From Scolanthus callimorphus (lineage: Eukaryota; Cnidaria; Anthozoa; Actiniaria; Edwardsiidae): DNA of 64,000 nt. The stretch lies in NCBI GenBank assembly GCA_033964015.1, contig CM066925.1, positions 8,098,435-8,162,434 of the forward strand. The letters are read 5' to 3'. This document shows, one piece after another, positions 36,212-51,400 of the stretch; the stretch's first letter is position 1, and each line of letters starts with the position of its first letter. The position numbers and the translations under genes were made by a program. The notes beneath the pieces are model-generated. The model saw nothing but the letters and a program-made list of their open reading frames with translations, did not search any database and was not told the origin of the DNA.

Positions 36212-36432
36212 TTGAATAAACTATTGTTGTTTGTTAATTGTTGTTTTAATGGCAGAGGCACCAACCAACTTTCCTGTCGTGGACTCCCTGTGGTATTACC
36301 CACAATTCATCCATTCTTTCCAAAATGGCGGCGAGATAAACAGAAGTTCAAATCTCTCCAAATCTCTCCATGGTTTTCTACTTTCTTCATCGACTTTTCT
36401 CCTTTTAGGACAGGCAGAAAAGAAAGGACAAA
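36212..36432 (+). promoter_or_regulatory. WDR35 promoter / 5' UTR with YY1-like motif and 4-codon uORF
   Basis: About 108 bases before the WDR35 start codon the sequence CCAAAATGGCGGCGAG matches the ATGGCGGC core that YY1-type factors bind near start sites of housekeeping genes. Its ATG (36325-36327) opens a minimal upstream ORF, MAAR then TAA, ending at 36339. A pyrimidine tract followed by TTTTAG at about 36402-36409 could be the acceptor of a 5' UTR intron, which would remove the uORF from some transcripts. No TATA box is evident. The transcription start itself cannot be fixed from the sequence. Confidence 0.4.
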
Positions 36433-39400
36433 ATGTTTATTTATCTGAGTAAGAAGGTATGCTATTTTTCGGTGTTTGTGTGTGTTTTTATGAGATATTA
36501 GCGGTCATGTTTAGCAGATGTTTGCATCCTCGATACCCGGTTGTCAAGACGCCATGTTCGTAGTTTTACCGCTAAATATCGTTACCCATTTGAAAAAGGT
36601 ACGTGAAATGAAGTATTCTTTTATTTGACTGATTTAGATCGCCATTCCTAACAACACGAGGCTAAAATGTCTGGCGTGGAACAGAGAACAGGGTTACATA
36701 GCGTGCGGGGGAGACGAGGGACTTTTGAAAGTGCTCAAGTTAGAGACACAACAAGGTACGCAAGCTTTATTCACTAAATGGCGAAGGGTTTGTCATTGCA
36801 GGTGCGTTAACCACAGGCTTAGCAAATGTTTGGTAAAATAACTATACAAGTTCAAGTTATGTAGCGACTGAGAGGCAGTTTCTAAGGCGGTTTGCATTGA
36901 ATTGCGCCCACTTTACATGAGGGTATGGTCAACAAATTTTGAGAGCTGGCTTACTATGCATCCCAGCATTACCACGGCAACCCTTGCTCAGCTACCACTG
37001 ACTGCTTGAAATTGATTGTGTGATCACCTTTTATGTACCATGTGATGCATTGTTTGCCACATGATCAATACTTTTTAAGCATCCATTGTTTTTTGCTCTA
37101 AAATGAAGTTAACACCAAACAGCATTGATACAAAAAGAACACATCACATGTTACAGAAAAAGCGATCACCCGCTCAATAGGCCATGTTCGAATTATGCTC
37201 CAATGCCTACAAACAATAACCTGAAGTCGAGGCTTTCTTCTGAAATTACTGTAAATGTATTAGAACTTGGAGAAAGCCTCGATTTGAAGCTTTTGTCTTG
37301 TGAGCATTGGAGCATAATTCGAACCTGGTCTATTTCAAGCAGTCACCAGCTGCCTTCCTAATTCTAGTGATAACCCATTTTTGAGTGAAGAAAATTTAAT
37401 CACTTATCGGAAAGCATTTGATTTTGGAACAACATGACATATGATTATTGAGTGTTTACACATAAAGGAATTACAGTGGTACCTCTATTAAGCGGCCTCC
37501 CTCAGGACCTGCCACGTGGCCGCTTAATAGAGTTTAGCCATTGCATAGAAGTCATGTAAATCAGTACTTGAGTGACAATACTTTTTTGGGACTTTGAAAA
37601 GTGGCCGCTTAATAGAGGGTGGCCGCTTAATAGTGGCCACTTAAAAGAGGTACCACCTGTAATTCTAAAATAACTGCAATAGTATGCGTGCTCTGGTTGG
37701 TCGAAAACCAATTACCATAACGCTATGGTAATCTTATGGTAAATGGCTTGACCGGAAGTGTGTTTTCACTCGCCAAACTATGCCAAAACTACAAGAGTTT
37801 CTACCATTTCTCCAACTAAATCTTTTAAAAAGCATCTATAAAATGATGTAACCTTCAGAAAACGATAGAAAAGAAAGTTTGGGCGAACAACAAATAACAC
37901 AGCCTTTGTTGTTCTCCCAACCTTTCACGCGTGCTACCATCAGGCTATGGTACATGGATAAATGTGTTCTATTTCTTAATTGGAAAAAGTTGCAAGTTAT
38001 CCATAGAAAAATTGCTCTTTATACAGGAAAGACAACAAAATCAAAGGACTAGCAGCACCTAGCAACCTTTCTATGAACCAGACATTGGAGGGACATGCAG
38101 GTAATAGCAAGACACACATCTCTCAATTTTTCACCTGACCTCAGGGTGAATGGGAATCACTGAGTTCTTTAAAAACTGGTTTAATGTTGAAAGTCTATAT
38201 TTAAAACCATTGCATTCAACCCTGACATTCAAAAGTCCTAACATTTACTACACATTGCAATTAGTTTTGTATCTGAGTCTTTGTTACAAGTTTATCCATG
38301 TATATATAACTAGTCCTCCCTTAAGCGCTGTCCTGCTCTCTGATATTTCAGGTGCTGTACAAGTTGTGACATGGAATGAACACTTCCAGAAACTAACCAC
38401 AAGTGATCAATATGGCCTCATTATTGTATGGATCCTCTACAAAGGTAACAGGCTAGAATTACTCAATAAAATGTGTACAACAACATAAGGACATTATATG
38501 AAAATAATATGAGACAATTAAAATGGGAGTAGAGAAAATAGCTGTGAAAATAGCACAATGTTTTAGAAAAGGCTTAATTTGTCTACATTTTTTTGTAAGT
38601 CATACATGTGGACATCTTATTCTTTTGTGTACAAAAATCTCAGAAAAAAAATGTGACTTGGGATGCCTAAAAATGAGTGATATCGGCAGAAAGATAGTGA
38701 GTTGAAATGTGTAATAGTCAAAGATCTCAAAGATCTCTTTAATAAGAAGCATGACCACATTCAAATTGAGTGATACAATAGTAAATAGTTTTATACTCCT
38801 GGTAAATTGATTCTGGCAAACCGTGTCAAACCTCCATTTTGGTCAGACTTGAAAATTGGTCTCACTGACATATTGGACAGTTTGTAAAAAATCTGCGCCC
38901 CTTTATTGAACCACACCCTGTGCTCCGATGATCACCCCTTAATTATATTTTTAGGAGGTCCACCAGCCCAGCAAATTTCTACCATGTGTAACTGTATGGC
39001 TGCTGTGCCACACAGCAAAGTCCTGCAGCAGCAAAAAGGAATTATTCCAACGTGTTTCTTCTGATGAATCATCAGAACCTCATTGACTTGCATAATTATA
39101 TATCAGGTTCTTGGTATGAAGAGATGATCAACAACCGAAATAGAAGTGTGGTCAGGGACATGAAATGGAATGCCGATGGACAGAAGATCTGTATTGTTTA
39201 TGAAGATGGTAAGCCTTGCCTGCCCAGGGGGATACTTGGATATAAAAATGACGCCTGACCCATCCCCCATCCCCCTGCCATTTTTATATCTGATTACCCC
39301 CTGGGCCTGCCTGCCTGTCTTAGGTATGGTGACGGTCAGCTAAGACTCAAATTAGACACACGAGTTTGATTGACGGAAACCAGCTAGAACACAATTGGAA

Positions 39401-42400
39401 GTTGAAAGTGAGAGTTTGCAGAATAGCTCAAAACAGCTATAACTTTAAATTAATTAATAAAAGTTGTTGTTGTAATTTAGGTGCAGTGATAGTAGGCTCA
39501 GTTGACGGCAACAGAATTTGGGGCAAAGACCTTAAAGGTGTCCAGTTGACTAATGTCGAGTGGTCACCTGATGGGAAGAACATCATCTTTGGTATGGCTA
39601 ATGGAGAGGTGCAGATCTTTGACAACCAAGGGAACTTCTGTGTAAGTACACTTCATTCAGTGCCATAGCCTGCTTGCAGGCGTTTGAGGGTAGTTTTAGG
39701 TCAAGAAACGCGAGTTTGCTATCGCTTGGGCCGCCATCTTGGATTTGTTACAAAATGTGACAAATCGGGGGGGAGGGGGGTGGGGAGGAAAGGAGAAAAA
39801 GAACACCTGCACGAAACCCCCCCCCCCCCCCCCCCCCCCCCAGTCAACAATTTTTAGCTACGGCCTTGTCATTAGAAAGACTACTTAGAATCCCTTGTTG
39901 GGCATCACTAGCTCTGAAATGACAGTTAGGCTGCATGCACACTTGGCATGTCCGAAACTCTTTGCAACATGATGCGAATTGAAGAAAAGGGAGAACAGAA
40001 ATCACACCGGATTTGCATCTCGTTAACACTTGAGAGTTAGAATTGCAACTGGCGCGAGAAGAATCGCCGCAACAAAAACTGCAAGGGAAAACCAGCCTGA
40101 AGTAAACATTATTGGCCTTTTCACATGGCACGGTTCAGTTGTGATTTTAGCAGCAATGGGTGACCTCATTTCCTGTGGTGTGACCAAGGCATTATATTTG
40201 CCCATTCCTGTCGTCGTAATTTTATTGGTTTCTATGTTTTACTCATATTTTAAACTGGCTTAGATTTTCTTGATTTTGTTTTACTTCTGATCTTGCAGAC
40301 TAAGTTGACTTTGTTTTGCTTAACAAATGTGACTGGTGCAGTCAAGATTGCTGGTGTTGAATGGTAAGAATGGTTCAATGTCTGAATATTTAAATCGTAC
40401 AAAATGGATTAACTTCGAAGCTACTATATGGGCACATTGATATTGCTCCACTATGTCATGTTTTGGCTATATCTTGTACCAGTTGTACTGGCTGCAACTT
40501 TCGCTCGTACAATTTTCTTCAAACTTGAATGACATAAAATGAAGGTAGAATGATCCCAAATCAGAAGTGTCAGAAAAAAAACATGTGAAGATTTTTCGCA
40601 CAGGGGGACTTTGTAAAAATACCACTGTTTAGAATATCGGCTCACATAAGCAAATGTGGCTCTTTTTTCAAGGTTTAACATTGGCTGTTGCTACACAACC
40701 AGCCACAAGTTAAAAAAAGTGATGAAAAAAATGAAAAGAACATTTAATGATGAAAAAAATAATAATGAAGTAATTTATTAATAATCTTCTCCTCTGCTTG
40801 TGTGTTTTAGGTACAGCGGTAGTGACGGGTATGGTGATAATGACATGCCATGTCTTGCAATCTGTTTTGACAATGGGAGAATGCAGATCATGAGGCACGA
40901 ACTGGATGAAAGTAGGTCTAGTAACCCCTCCACAGGCAGCTTGTTTGTTATCCTGTTGTGTTATTTACGGGGATATGTAGGGGATAGCAGGTGTAAGTTC
41001 TGTAGGTAGGCGGCTGAGTTTGTGGGTCCCATATAAAGGCCATAAGACCTGAGCTTTCAAGTCGAGGGGGGGTGGGGGGTCGGGGGGTAAGGGGCATGCT
41101 CCCCAGGCAAATTTCGACATTTTGGTAGCAGAAATTGAGCGCAAGATGATTGGCATATTCATGATGTTTTGTTGTTGTTGTTTTTGCTTTAGCATTGAAG
41201 TATAAGAATGAAGTTGCTGGCCTTTATCCGCCTTCTATTGAAACCCCTGAGAACAGGAAAGTGTAACCAAGAGAAGAATTGGAGCCCCTAGGCTGAATTT
41301 TCACCCTAAAAAATTACCTGTTCCGAATAAATTTCCGCCCTAAAAATATGATCGGTGCTAAAATACTTTCTTTAGCTTACCATTTTAGTTCAAAGAACCC
41401 CTAAAAATACCTGATTGCCAATGTTAACCCCTAAAAATATGACAGTCATACCTACCTAATGTACCATTCAAATATTGGGAGTATAGGGCTTGGCCTTGAA
41501 TCTCGAAAATAAATCCTATATAATCTCGCTACTTCTCAATCCATCCGACCATGCTTTTTTAGCTTTAGATATTCTTAAATAGCATCTGATAGGTCTGATG
41601 TTAGTTTTGCTGCTGAATCAGAGTGATCGCTCTTGGAGCATGCGCGTATCGTGACAGGCTCCCCATTCTCGTATCCAGAGCTTCCCAGGCCGTCTGCTCG
41701 AGGGGAGGCTCTGGGGACATCCATTTGAGGGCTGTCGCTGATTGGTTGATTTTGGCATTGGAGCATGTGCTGATAGGTCTTTCTCTAAGCATCATATCAC
41801 ATGCTGGTCCAGTAATGGTTGGGGATATATTTTTCCCAGGTCCTGTGCTGATAGACACATCCATGGCAGTAGTACGCATTCATTGGAACAGTAGTGGCAC
41901 GGTGCTGGCAGTGGCGGGCACACAGAGGGCCATTACTCAAGATAAAGACATTAATGTGGTTCAATTCTACACGCCCTTTGGAGAGGTAAACTTGTGTTCA
42001 TGACAGTAATTATACCACGATACAGTGCTTGAAATTATTTTTTTTTTCTCAATTTTTTTATTATTATTTTTTTTATTTTTTTTTTTCTCGCTGGCTCCTA
42101 AGTATTTAAAAGTAATTGCCAAACCATTATCTTTGGTCGCCAAAAAATAGGATGCAAAAAAAAACTCTGTTCACTCACAATTTACCGGATAGAGCGATCC
42201 TACTGCTGTTGTATTGAGCCCATGATACTATCTTGGGAAAAGTCGCAAAATTCAAAATGGCGAACGCGAATGATTGGATAGGCAGAATTCATTGCAATGT
42301 TATCGATTTTTTTTGGGGGGGGGGACGGGGAACAAGTCAGGATTGTCACACTAAATGAGAATTCTTACAAAGTCGAGTTCAAGGTTGGAATGTTTGTTCG

Positions 42401-45400
42401 CCAGCTGGCACCTGACGCATGACTCTTTGTTCCAAACAATACTGCTTTATTTCGGCATGCGGAAGGTATTTTTTAGCATTGCTAAACACCATCAACAACC
42501 CGTAAATTTAAGTGCATAGATAATGTAAACTCCCATCTTTCGTGACGGGTCCTTTTCTGGTATAAATAAGAAGTTTTAGGGTTTTGGGTCGCTCCGTATA
42601 AGATAATATAAACTCCCATCTTTCATGACGGGTCCTTTTCTGGTATAAATAAGAAGTTTTAGGGTTTTGGGTCGCTCTGTATAGGGAAAACTGTGACCTT
42701 TATATTCTGTCGTTCCCTGCAGCATCTCCGAACACTGAAAGTTCCTGGAAAACAGATCACTTCAGCCTGCTGGGAAGGCGGCAGCCTTAGGATAGCTCTA
42801 GCTGTTGATTCGTACATCTACTTTGCCAATATCCGGCCCAACTACAAGGTACGGAATTCATAGATCCCATCTGCAGCCACTCATAGACATACTGTAGTTA
42901 TCGCTTGTTAAAGAGACTGTGTCAGCCACTCCTTTGTTATTGTTTTCGTTCGATATCAGAAGACGAATTACGTGTAGAAATATCTAAATAAACATCTAAA
43001 ACAAAGTTTCAAATTTAGTTTACCAAATTCAATCGAGAACATTGCTCTATATTCTCTAAATCAGCCGATGGAAATGGATGCCTTCTCCGACTTGGTATGT
43101 TGCTATGCTGTCAAAATGGGTAGTAGTATGTTGCTATGCTGCCAAACTGGGTAGTAGTGAAGGCGAGACCTTCGTTAGCAGACTGTCCAGGCTACTCGAA
43201 CGTAATCTCGAATCCCTAGCGAGGTTGCTTCCTATACGCATCTAGTATAATTACTCCATCGATTATAAGAATTGCCGCGCGTTGATTGGTTGAGAGGTTC
43301 GTTTTCTCCTGCTATAATCGCCTACAGGTGATTATAACATTGAAAAGATTGGGAGTGTGCGCGCGAGTTTTGTTATGGTCGTGAAGAAATCCCCCAAAAC
43401 AAGATTTTTCTGTCTAATAACCACTTGGGAAACTAAACTAAAACCATAAGTCGCCTCAGGAACCATCGGCTTATCGAATATCCGCCGACTATTCGCCGAT
43501 AATCACGTCGCATGTTAAGTAGTATACGCACCTGACGAGAGGAGGGGAACCCCTTTTCTAAAGTGAATATACCCCGACCTGCTCCCAGTCTGACCTGGAT
43601 AGCTCAGCTGGTAGAGCATCGGATGTACAATTCCGGAGGTCGTGGGTTCGAATCTCTCTCGGGGTCAGAGATTTTTTTCTTTTTCTCCGCTTACTAGGGC
43701 TAACGCTCATAAGCACACATGGGACCATTTCATTAGCACGTTAGCTTTCACACAAGGTTAATTCCTTATCTCCACTCTGTTGAACTTAGTGCTACGCGGC
43801 CACAGGCTTGCCTGAACATCTACACCTTTTCTAAAGTGTTGTTTTGTGATGTGTTTCAGTGGGGCTACTTCTCTAACACTGTAGTGTACGCCTTCAACAA
43901 ACCCGACCGGCTGGAACACTGTGTGGTCTTCTGGGATACCAAGAACGGAGAGGTAACACACACGAGACCCTCCTATCCGGGCAAATTTATTTTTTACGCC
44001 CACTTCAAGATGGCGGCTAGCTTGTATAAATATTCATTATGATTCACATATTCTCGTTCTATGAGTGAATCAAAAGGAGCATGTTGACCTGCGAACTCTC
44101 TCGTAGCTCATGTGTAAGATGTTGGGTTAATGAATAGGTAATTTGCACAGGGTTGAGGTTTCTCACCACCATGAATACTTTTTCCTTTTTTCTCAATATC
44201 TTGCCTTAAAAATTTCGAAGTGCCATGAAGTGGGCGTAAATAAAAAAATCGCCCTACCCGGTCCTATCCGCCCTACGCCACCGCCCAACTTTCACACCCA
44301 AAACCCACATTATTATCCAAGTCCTTACATGTGTTTCGTTCGATACTATTGCGTTTTGGCGTTACTGGGATGTTACTTATATTTTGTTACTTGGTACAGG
44401 TATAGGTGCGCAAAGGTACCCAGTCGTTACTTGTGTTTCTTTCTAGTGCGTTTTACGTTACTGGAATGTTACCGATATTGCGTTACTTGGTAGGTGCGCA
44501 AAGGTACCCAGTCGTTACTTGTGTTTCTTTCTAGTGCGTTTTGCGTTACTGTACTGTTACCGATATTGCGATACTTGGCAGGCGCGCAAAGCATTATGAA
44601 AAGGTCGAAAGTTAGTCCTTACCGTGATGCATAGCGCGCCTTGAAGAGAGCAACAAAAAAACGAGGGCGACCCAATACGAGTCTGAGAAGGGACGAAGCG
44701 ACGTGTCCTTGTCTGTTATAGAGCAGATTTCGTATGACTGTGAAAAATACCGCGAAAGAGTTGTACTGCGCCGCAACCGTGACCATACCACGACTACGCG
44801 ATTTCGTTCGGTATCTACAGCAGGAGCAGGAAACAGCAGCCTGCCAGGTTCGGTACCGCCACCGCGACAGTACCGCGCCTAGCCTGCTAGCCAGCTCTCC
44901 AGTGGGTTTTTTCGGATATTTGATTTTTTGACGCGCGGGATTCCTGTGTCGCGAGGGAAAAGACACAGGAATCCCGCGTGCCCAAAAATCAAATATCTGA
45001 AAAAACCCACTGGAGAGCCGGCTAGCAGGCTACACCGCGCCGTGTCACAGTCATACGAAATCTGCTCTAAAAACAACGCTTCCCCTTGCTTTAGGACCCA
45101 GTGAAAAAAGGCCAGTGAAATTACGCTCTAATGGCATGCTCTCTTCTAAAATTACTGTTAATATAGAGCAGATTTTGTATGACTGTGAAAAGTGCCGCGA
45201 AAACGTTTTGCCGCGCCAGGGTCCTCGGGCTATGACCGGACCGTCTCGTGAGCATTGGAGGGTAATTCGAATGTGAGCTTTTTGTAGCATATCTCTTCCC
45301 TGAATATCTTTAGTAAGTGTTTTGCTTGTTTTTGTTGTAACAGAAGTTTGTAAAGTACGTTCGTAACCTGCTGTCAATCACCGCGTGTGGAGAACACTGT

Positions 45401-48400
45401 GTGTTAGCCACCAAGGCGGACGATGTCACCGGTCAGGTAAGACGACGAACATGAAACACGAAATGGATGTGCTGTAGTGTTTTTATTGCTGTTCTCAGTA
45501 AAGCCTGGTGCACACTAGCGACATAACGACATAAGGATCTTATGTTGCAACGAAAAAAGCCCTGGGAAATAATTCAAACAATCAATATTTTCCATGGATC
45601 TGCATTAGATTACTTCGCCAAAGCAATCTTATGTTATTTTTTGTTGACTTCAACTTCTTGAAACCACTAAATTTTGTTCGTGTGACATTTTTCTTATGTC
45701 GTTAAGTTGCAAGTGTGCACCAGGCTTAACACCGGCATTTCTGCGAAAAATAACGTTCTTGCCCTCAAATTGCTGCCGCCAGAGCGTACGGTGCGTGCGA
45801 GAATGGGAACAAAGTACATTTCAAGGCCGTAGCTAGAAATTTTTGCCTGGGGTGGGGGGGGGGGGGGGGGGGGGGCAAGCCTTGGTCATTCTTTGTATTT
45901 GCTGGGGGGGGGGGGGGTCCCACATGTTGACACTAAAAAAATTTACTTCGCTGGGGGCAACTGGTGACTCGTCACCTCGCGGGGGAGGCTCTGGTGACAG
46001 CCACTGATGCATGTGTAAGAAAATGGTGGTTTTATGCCTCATAGTTACTTTTGGAGCGTTCAAGTCGGAGGCATAGGTTGAAACGAGTGCCAGTGTTATT
46101 TTGACAGATACGTTTTTATAAAGCGAGATTAAGCTACTTTTATGTACGCGTGCGCGCCATTTCAGCCAATGCAGCGAAGGCCCTCAAATGGATGTCACCA
46201 GAGCCTCGCCTGCGAGGCGACGAGCCGGGGAGCCCTGGGTTCGAGAATGCCAGAGCCTCCCCCGCGGGGTCAGGAGCGAGGAGGGTCTGGGACTAGGATA
46301 GCACTCCTCGCTAAATATCATTTGTTTGCCAGGAAAACACGATGGCAGAAAAAGCATTTTTATACATACTTTGTAATGATATGGTAATAAGTAAGTATTG
46401 TATTTGTATCCTTTCAGTACGTCCTAGTGCTGTGTAATGCCATTGGTACACCTCTGGATTCAAAGTACATCGAGCTTGGTAAGTGATTTCTCAAATTCCC
46501 TAGTCACACTGATTCGTAAAAAACTCATGCAAGCGTTCTATACAGTTGCGCTTGTCGTGAAGTCACTCTATGATTCAGTAGATCAATCTGGTTATTTTCC
46601 TTCCACCGGAAGAATACCTTTGTCTCCCGACCAAATGCAAGCGCGCGTCTAGGCCCTGTTTATATGGAGGAACTATTGGCTTGGGTAGCCGGGTGACCCG
46701 CTTTGGTGAGCTACCCTGGGCGAGACAGATTGTGATTCCTTTTTCTACAAAGTACAACGGGCTGTTTACACGAGAAAACTAACAACGTTGGCACGCTACT
46801 AGGCGGGTCACCCGCCTGCCTGCACCAATAGCTTCAAAGGCCGAGTGACCTGCTTAGCCGAGTACATATTTTGTTTCATATGAACACTTTGTCTCAGCTG
46901 CCCGGTCCAATTTTCACTTATGGATGTTTGGGAACGGTAGTTCCAATCGTCTTACGATAACGTGCAGTACTTTCCCTGGGTTTGGAGGACAATGTTTCGT
47001 CTCACGAACGAATAACCGGCTCCCTTGGGCCAAGTTCTCTCCATATCCAGGGCATACTGTGAGTCTAGCGCTGAAAATTCTGTTAAAGTTAAGGTGGCTC
47101 GGCAGGAAACGTCGTGTATATATTTTTTCAACTCCAGAACCTGTGTTCGTTGCTATGACGAAGAGTTACGTGGTCGCCTCATCCAAGGAAGCGTTCTACA
47201 CATGGCAGTACCGCAGTCCCAAAAAACTGACGGCGCTGGAGTTACAGGTCCCATCACGGCGTAAGGATGTGAGGGAAAGGTGAGTGGCAAGGAACACGGA
47301 ATTTCTGCAGAAACCCATCCATGGGAAAAGCTGGATTTCCCATGCGAAAAGCTGGATTCCCATGGGATAAGCTGGATTTCCCATGGGATAAGCTGAATTT
47401 CCATGGTAGAAGAATGGTAAGTGTTCGGATTTCCCATGGCTATCCTTGTGAATTCCGAACACTTCCCATGTGTGTGCCTTGGGAAATTCAGCTTTTCCCA
47501 CGGATGGGTTTCTGCAGAAATTCCCTGTGGAAACAGTCTATTATATGGGAACCTCATCTAGATGTAAATTAAGCACAAATAAGTCCCTTAATACAACAAC
47601 ACTTGTAAAACGCGAGCTCTGATTGGTGGGTAGGTCGTGTGTGATTAGAGTACATACGCACGATTGACGTGACCGAGTTTGAAATGCGCACACTGTTTTG
47701 GCTTTATTGTGTAAACATCATTGATGTTGTTGTATAACACAAATAGATAACACAGTAGACGTCACAGCGTGTCACGAACAACAGTCACGCAACGTTGTTT
47801 TTTCACGATACGCTGTCACCTGTGTATCCATTGGTGAGCAGATTTCATATGATTGTGAAAACGCACGGAATAATGATATATATTCTATTTGTAACGTTTG
47901 AACGATTCTAACTATAAACCAGTAACATCAGTACCGTGCTAATTGTTGAGTAAAGGAACAAAATAAATGACGCGAGACAAATCAATACTATAAAGAAAAG
48001 GTTACAAAACTTTGAAATAAACACTTGAATTGAATGGCCAAACCGGTTTTCGGTGAAAATGTTGACACGCCCATGTTGAAGATTGTGCTGCTGCATATTT
48101 TTCTGTTGTTCGGGTGCTTCAGATGTTGTTGTTAATTTTGTTAATTGTTTTAAAAGTAGTCCAATAAATCATGTATTATTATTTTCAGTGAGGAGTATGC
48201 AGTCTTTAAATATTAATGTTATAGCTTAAAGTCGTTGTTCGCACTCCTGATTTTCAAAACGTTGTTTTGTGATTTTTTTTTCTGTTTCCATCCCTTGCCT
48301 TCTTTCGCCTCATCCTCGCGCGCCAGGGTCCTTTCCTCACCTCCCCCCAGGGGACAGAGGTCCTCTGACTCCTGGGGGGAGGTGAGGGAAGGACCCTGGC

Positions 48401-51400
48401 GCGCGAGGATGGTTTCGCCTAGTGCAGTCGACGACGGAAACCCAGTCGACTGCACGAGGCGAAACAAGGCAAGGACCTGATTGGCTTAGTTGTTTGACTG
48501 GCGGTACGAAAACCCATTCGACTGCACTAGGCGAAACAAGGCAAGGACCTGATTGGCTTAGTAGTTTGACTGGCGGTACGAAAACCCAGTCGACTGCACG
48601 AGGCGAAACAAGGCAAGGACCTGATTGGCTTAGTAGTTTGACTGGCGGTACGAAAACCCAGTCGACTGCACGAGGCGAACCAAGGCAAGGACCTGATTGG
48701 CTTAGCAGTTTGACTGACGCTACGAAAACCCAGTCGACTGCACGAGGCGAAACAAGGCAAGGACCTGATTGGCTTAGTTGTTTGACTGGCGGTACGAAAA
48801 CCCAGTCGACTGCACGAGGCGAAACAAGGCAAGGACCTGATTGGCTTAGTAGTTTGACTGGCGGTACGAAAACCCAGTCGACTGCACGAGGCGAAACAAG
48901 GCAAGGACCTGATTGGCTTAGCAGTTTGACTGACGCTACGAAAACCCAGTCGACTGCACGAGGCGAAACAAGGCAAGGACCTGATTGGCTTAGCAGTTTG
49001 ACTGACGCTACGAAAACCCAGTCGACTGCACGAGGCGAAACAAGGCAAGGACCTGATTGGCTTAGCAGTTTGACTGACGCTACGAAAACCCAGTCGACTG
49101 CACGAGGCGAAACAAGGCAAGGACCTGATTGGCTTAGTTGTTTGACTGGCGGTACGAAAACCCAGTCGACTGCACGAGGCGAAACAAGGCAAGGACCTGA
49201 TTGGCTTAGTAGTTTGACTGGCGGTACGAAAACCCAGTCGACTGCACGAGGCGAAACAAGGCAAGGACCTGATTGGCTTAGCAGTTTGACTGACGCTACG
49301 AAAACCCAGTCGACTGCACGAGGCGAAACAAGGCAAGGACCTGATTGGCTTAGCAGTTTGACTGACGCTACGAAAACCCAGTCGACTGCACTAGAAAAGG
49401 CAAAATGAACAGCAGTGCGAGCAGCGGTTTGGGTTGTTAAGAAAACATTTCTCAAACACTTTTTTGTCGATGTAATAATTATTAACTGTTTGTTTTCCAT
49501 CACTAAAGCGGCGATGGAACCACGGTACACACTCCCGCCTACACTAATCTTAGGTAAGAATCTAAAGCAACAACAACTAAACAAATAAAATTAATAAAAA
49601 ATAAATAAACGGCCTATAAAGTATCTCTACAGTAAAGTTTAGTGTTGTTCTTTGTACTGTTTCATCTTCGCAGATAAGTGTGTAAGTGTCACAAGGGTTC
49701 TGTGTTTTTATACCTATCAGGATGTTTCATATTGACGACGTCCCATCTGGAGCAGGCGAGGGAATCAAGGACATCAGAAAAGCCTTAGCGGTAAATAAAT
49801 ATGTCAATGCCAATGAATTGTTTCGGGCCGCCTTCCCACAGACCTGCGGCTCGCAAGCGGTCTCGGACGGTGCCAAGCACTCGGAGTGATCACTGCCGGG
49901 GGGTTTATTACGTCCTTAGTGCTTTAACGTCCCCTCTGAAACTCGGTAGGATAGTGAAGACGAGACGGGACCTCGATTTATTGTCTCATCCGAAAGACGT
50001 GACAAACGTAGCACAAATTTCAACTCACAATGTGAACCAGTGCATTCATGATTAATATTTCTAGTTCTGTTGACCTTCTATGTCATTACGTTTCCCATTT
50101 CCTACCAGCCCACACAAGACCCCATCTGCTGTATCTGCGCTTCAGAGAAGATGCTGGTTGTGGTGAGTGTTGTGAAGTATACAGTTTGCTGCATGTTGCC
50201 ATTTAACCTGTGCAGACCATGCCACCATTGTGACAATGTACCAATGCCTAGTCTTATTGCGTTTTTCTTCAAATTATAAAGGCTCGTCCACACGGCGCGA
50301 TCTTAGCTGCGATTTGAGGTGCGATTTCTGCGGCGATCGTCGATGTCATATCGCGCCGTGTGAACGGCCGGCGATTTGGCTCTGCGATATTTGCCAGTTT
50401 GTTGGCGATCTGAAGAAATCACACCCGCATCGCAGTGAACATGTTCAAATCGCCTGCGACGTCGCGGCGTCTCCATAAGATCACCGACCGTTCACACCGC
50501 GCGATGTGACATCGCCATGGGATCGCCATCAGAAATCGCTCCTATCGCCGTGTGAACGGGCCTTAAGTGTCCTGAACGCGTTATTCTTTTTAGATTGAAG
50601 CTTAGTACCACTTTGCTGCTAGATTAGATACAGCTAATTAGTCACTGCTTGTAAATGTTGATTCAAGTCACCATGACTTTGGGACGGTTTTAGGCCCATT
50701 CTTGATTATTCCAATATTCTGTCCAAAATCTCCCATAATAAAGTAAACTAGTCAGTTTGCGCTTAATAATGGAAAAAATCTGGATTTCCACTGTACTCCT
50801 GGAAAGGCCTTAAGAATTCGAGCGCAAAACCCTTGAAATCAACCCTCGCAATGCAGGGCTGGAAATTAACTTGTTTTCTTGGTCGCCAGCTGGCGACCAA
50901 TTGCAAAAACCTGGTCGCCTGAACATAACTTTTGGTCGTCAGGTGGCATCAAGCTTGAAAAGAGTACCAAAATATTTGGTCGCCAGCTGGTGCCTAAGTT
51001 GACATTTTTGGTCGCCTAACCCTGATTTGTGGTCGCACAGGCGACCAGCTGGTAGCAATTTCAAGCCCTGCAATAGCAAAAGTTGTCCATGAAAACGCCT
51101 GGAAAAAGTACAAAGAGGCCACATAAAACCGTTTTTTTTAAGTCGGAGCTTACGAGCTATTTTCCATTTTATGAACCATTTTCCTCAGTATCCCTCGTCT
51201 CATATATGTGTTTCTCTATAGGGTCGTGAATCAGGAACATTCCACCGCTACTCTCTACCTAAACTAGCACTTGAGATGAAGCACGTCCTGAACTGCCGGC
51301 CACACCAACTTTCACTCAATTGCTCTTCCACGTAAGTAGTCACCCACACACCCGAATTTAAAGGCTGGTTTTTATACAGCTATTTCAAAAAACGTTGTCG

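Noticed and set aside
16047..49395. CRISPR-like regular repeats
   Set aside because: No unique spacers between repeats, eukaryotic intron context, and the whole 72-bp unit is repeated.
48337..49584. A 415-residue minus-strand frame and a 328-residue plus-strand frame
   Set aside because: Same minisatellite effect in copy 2; both strands are open at once.
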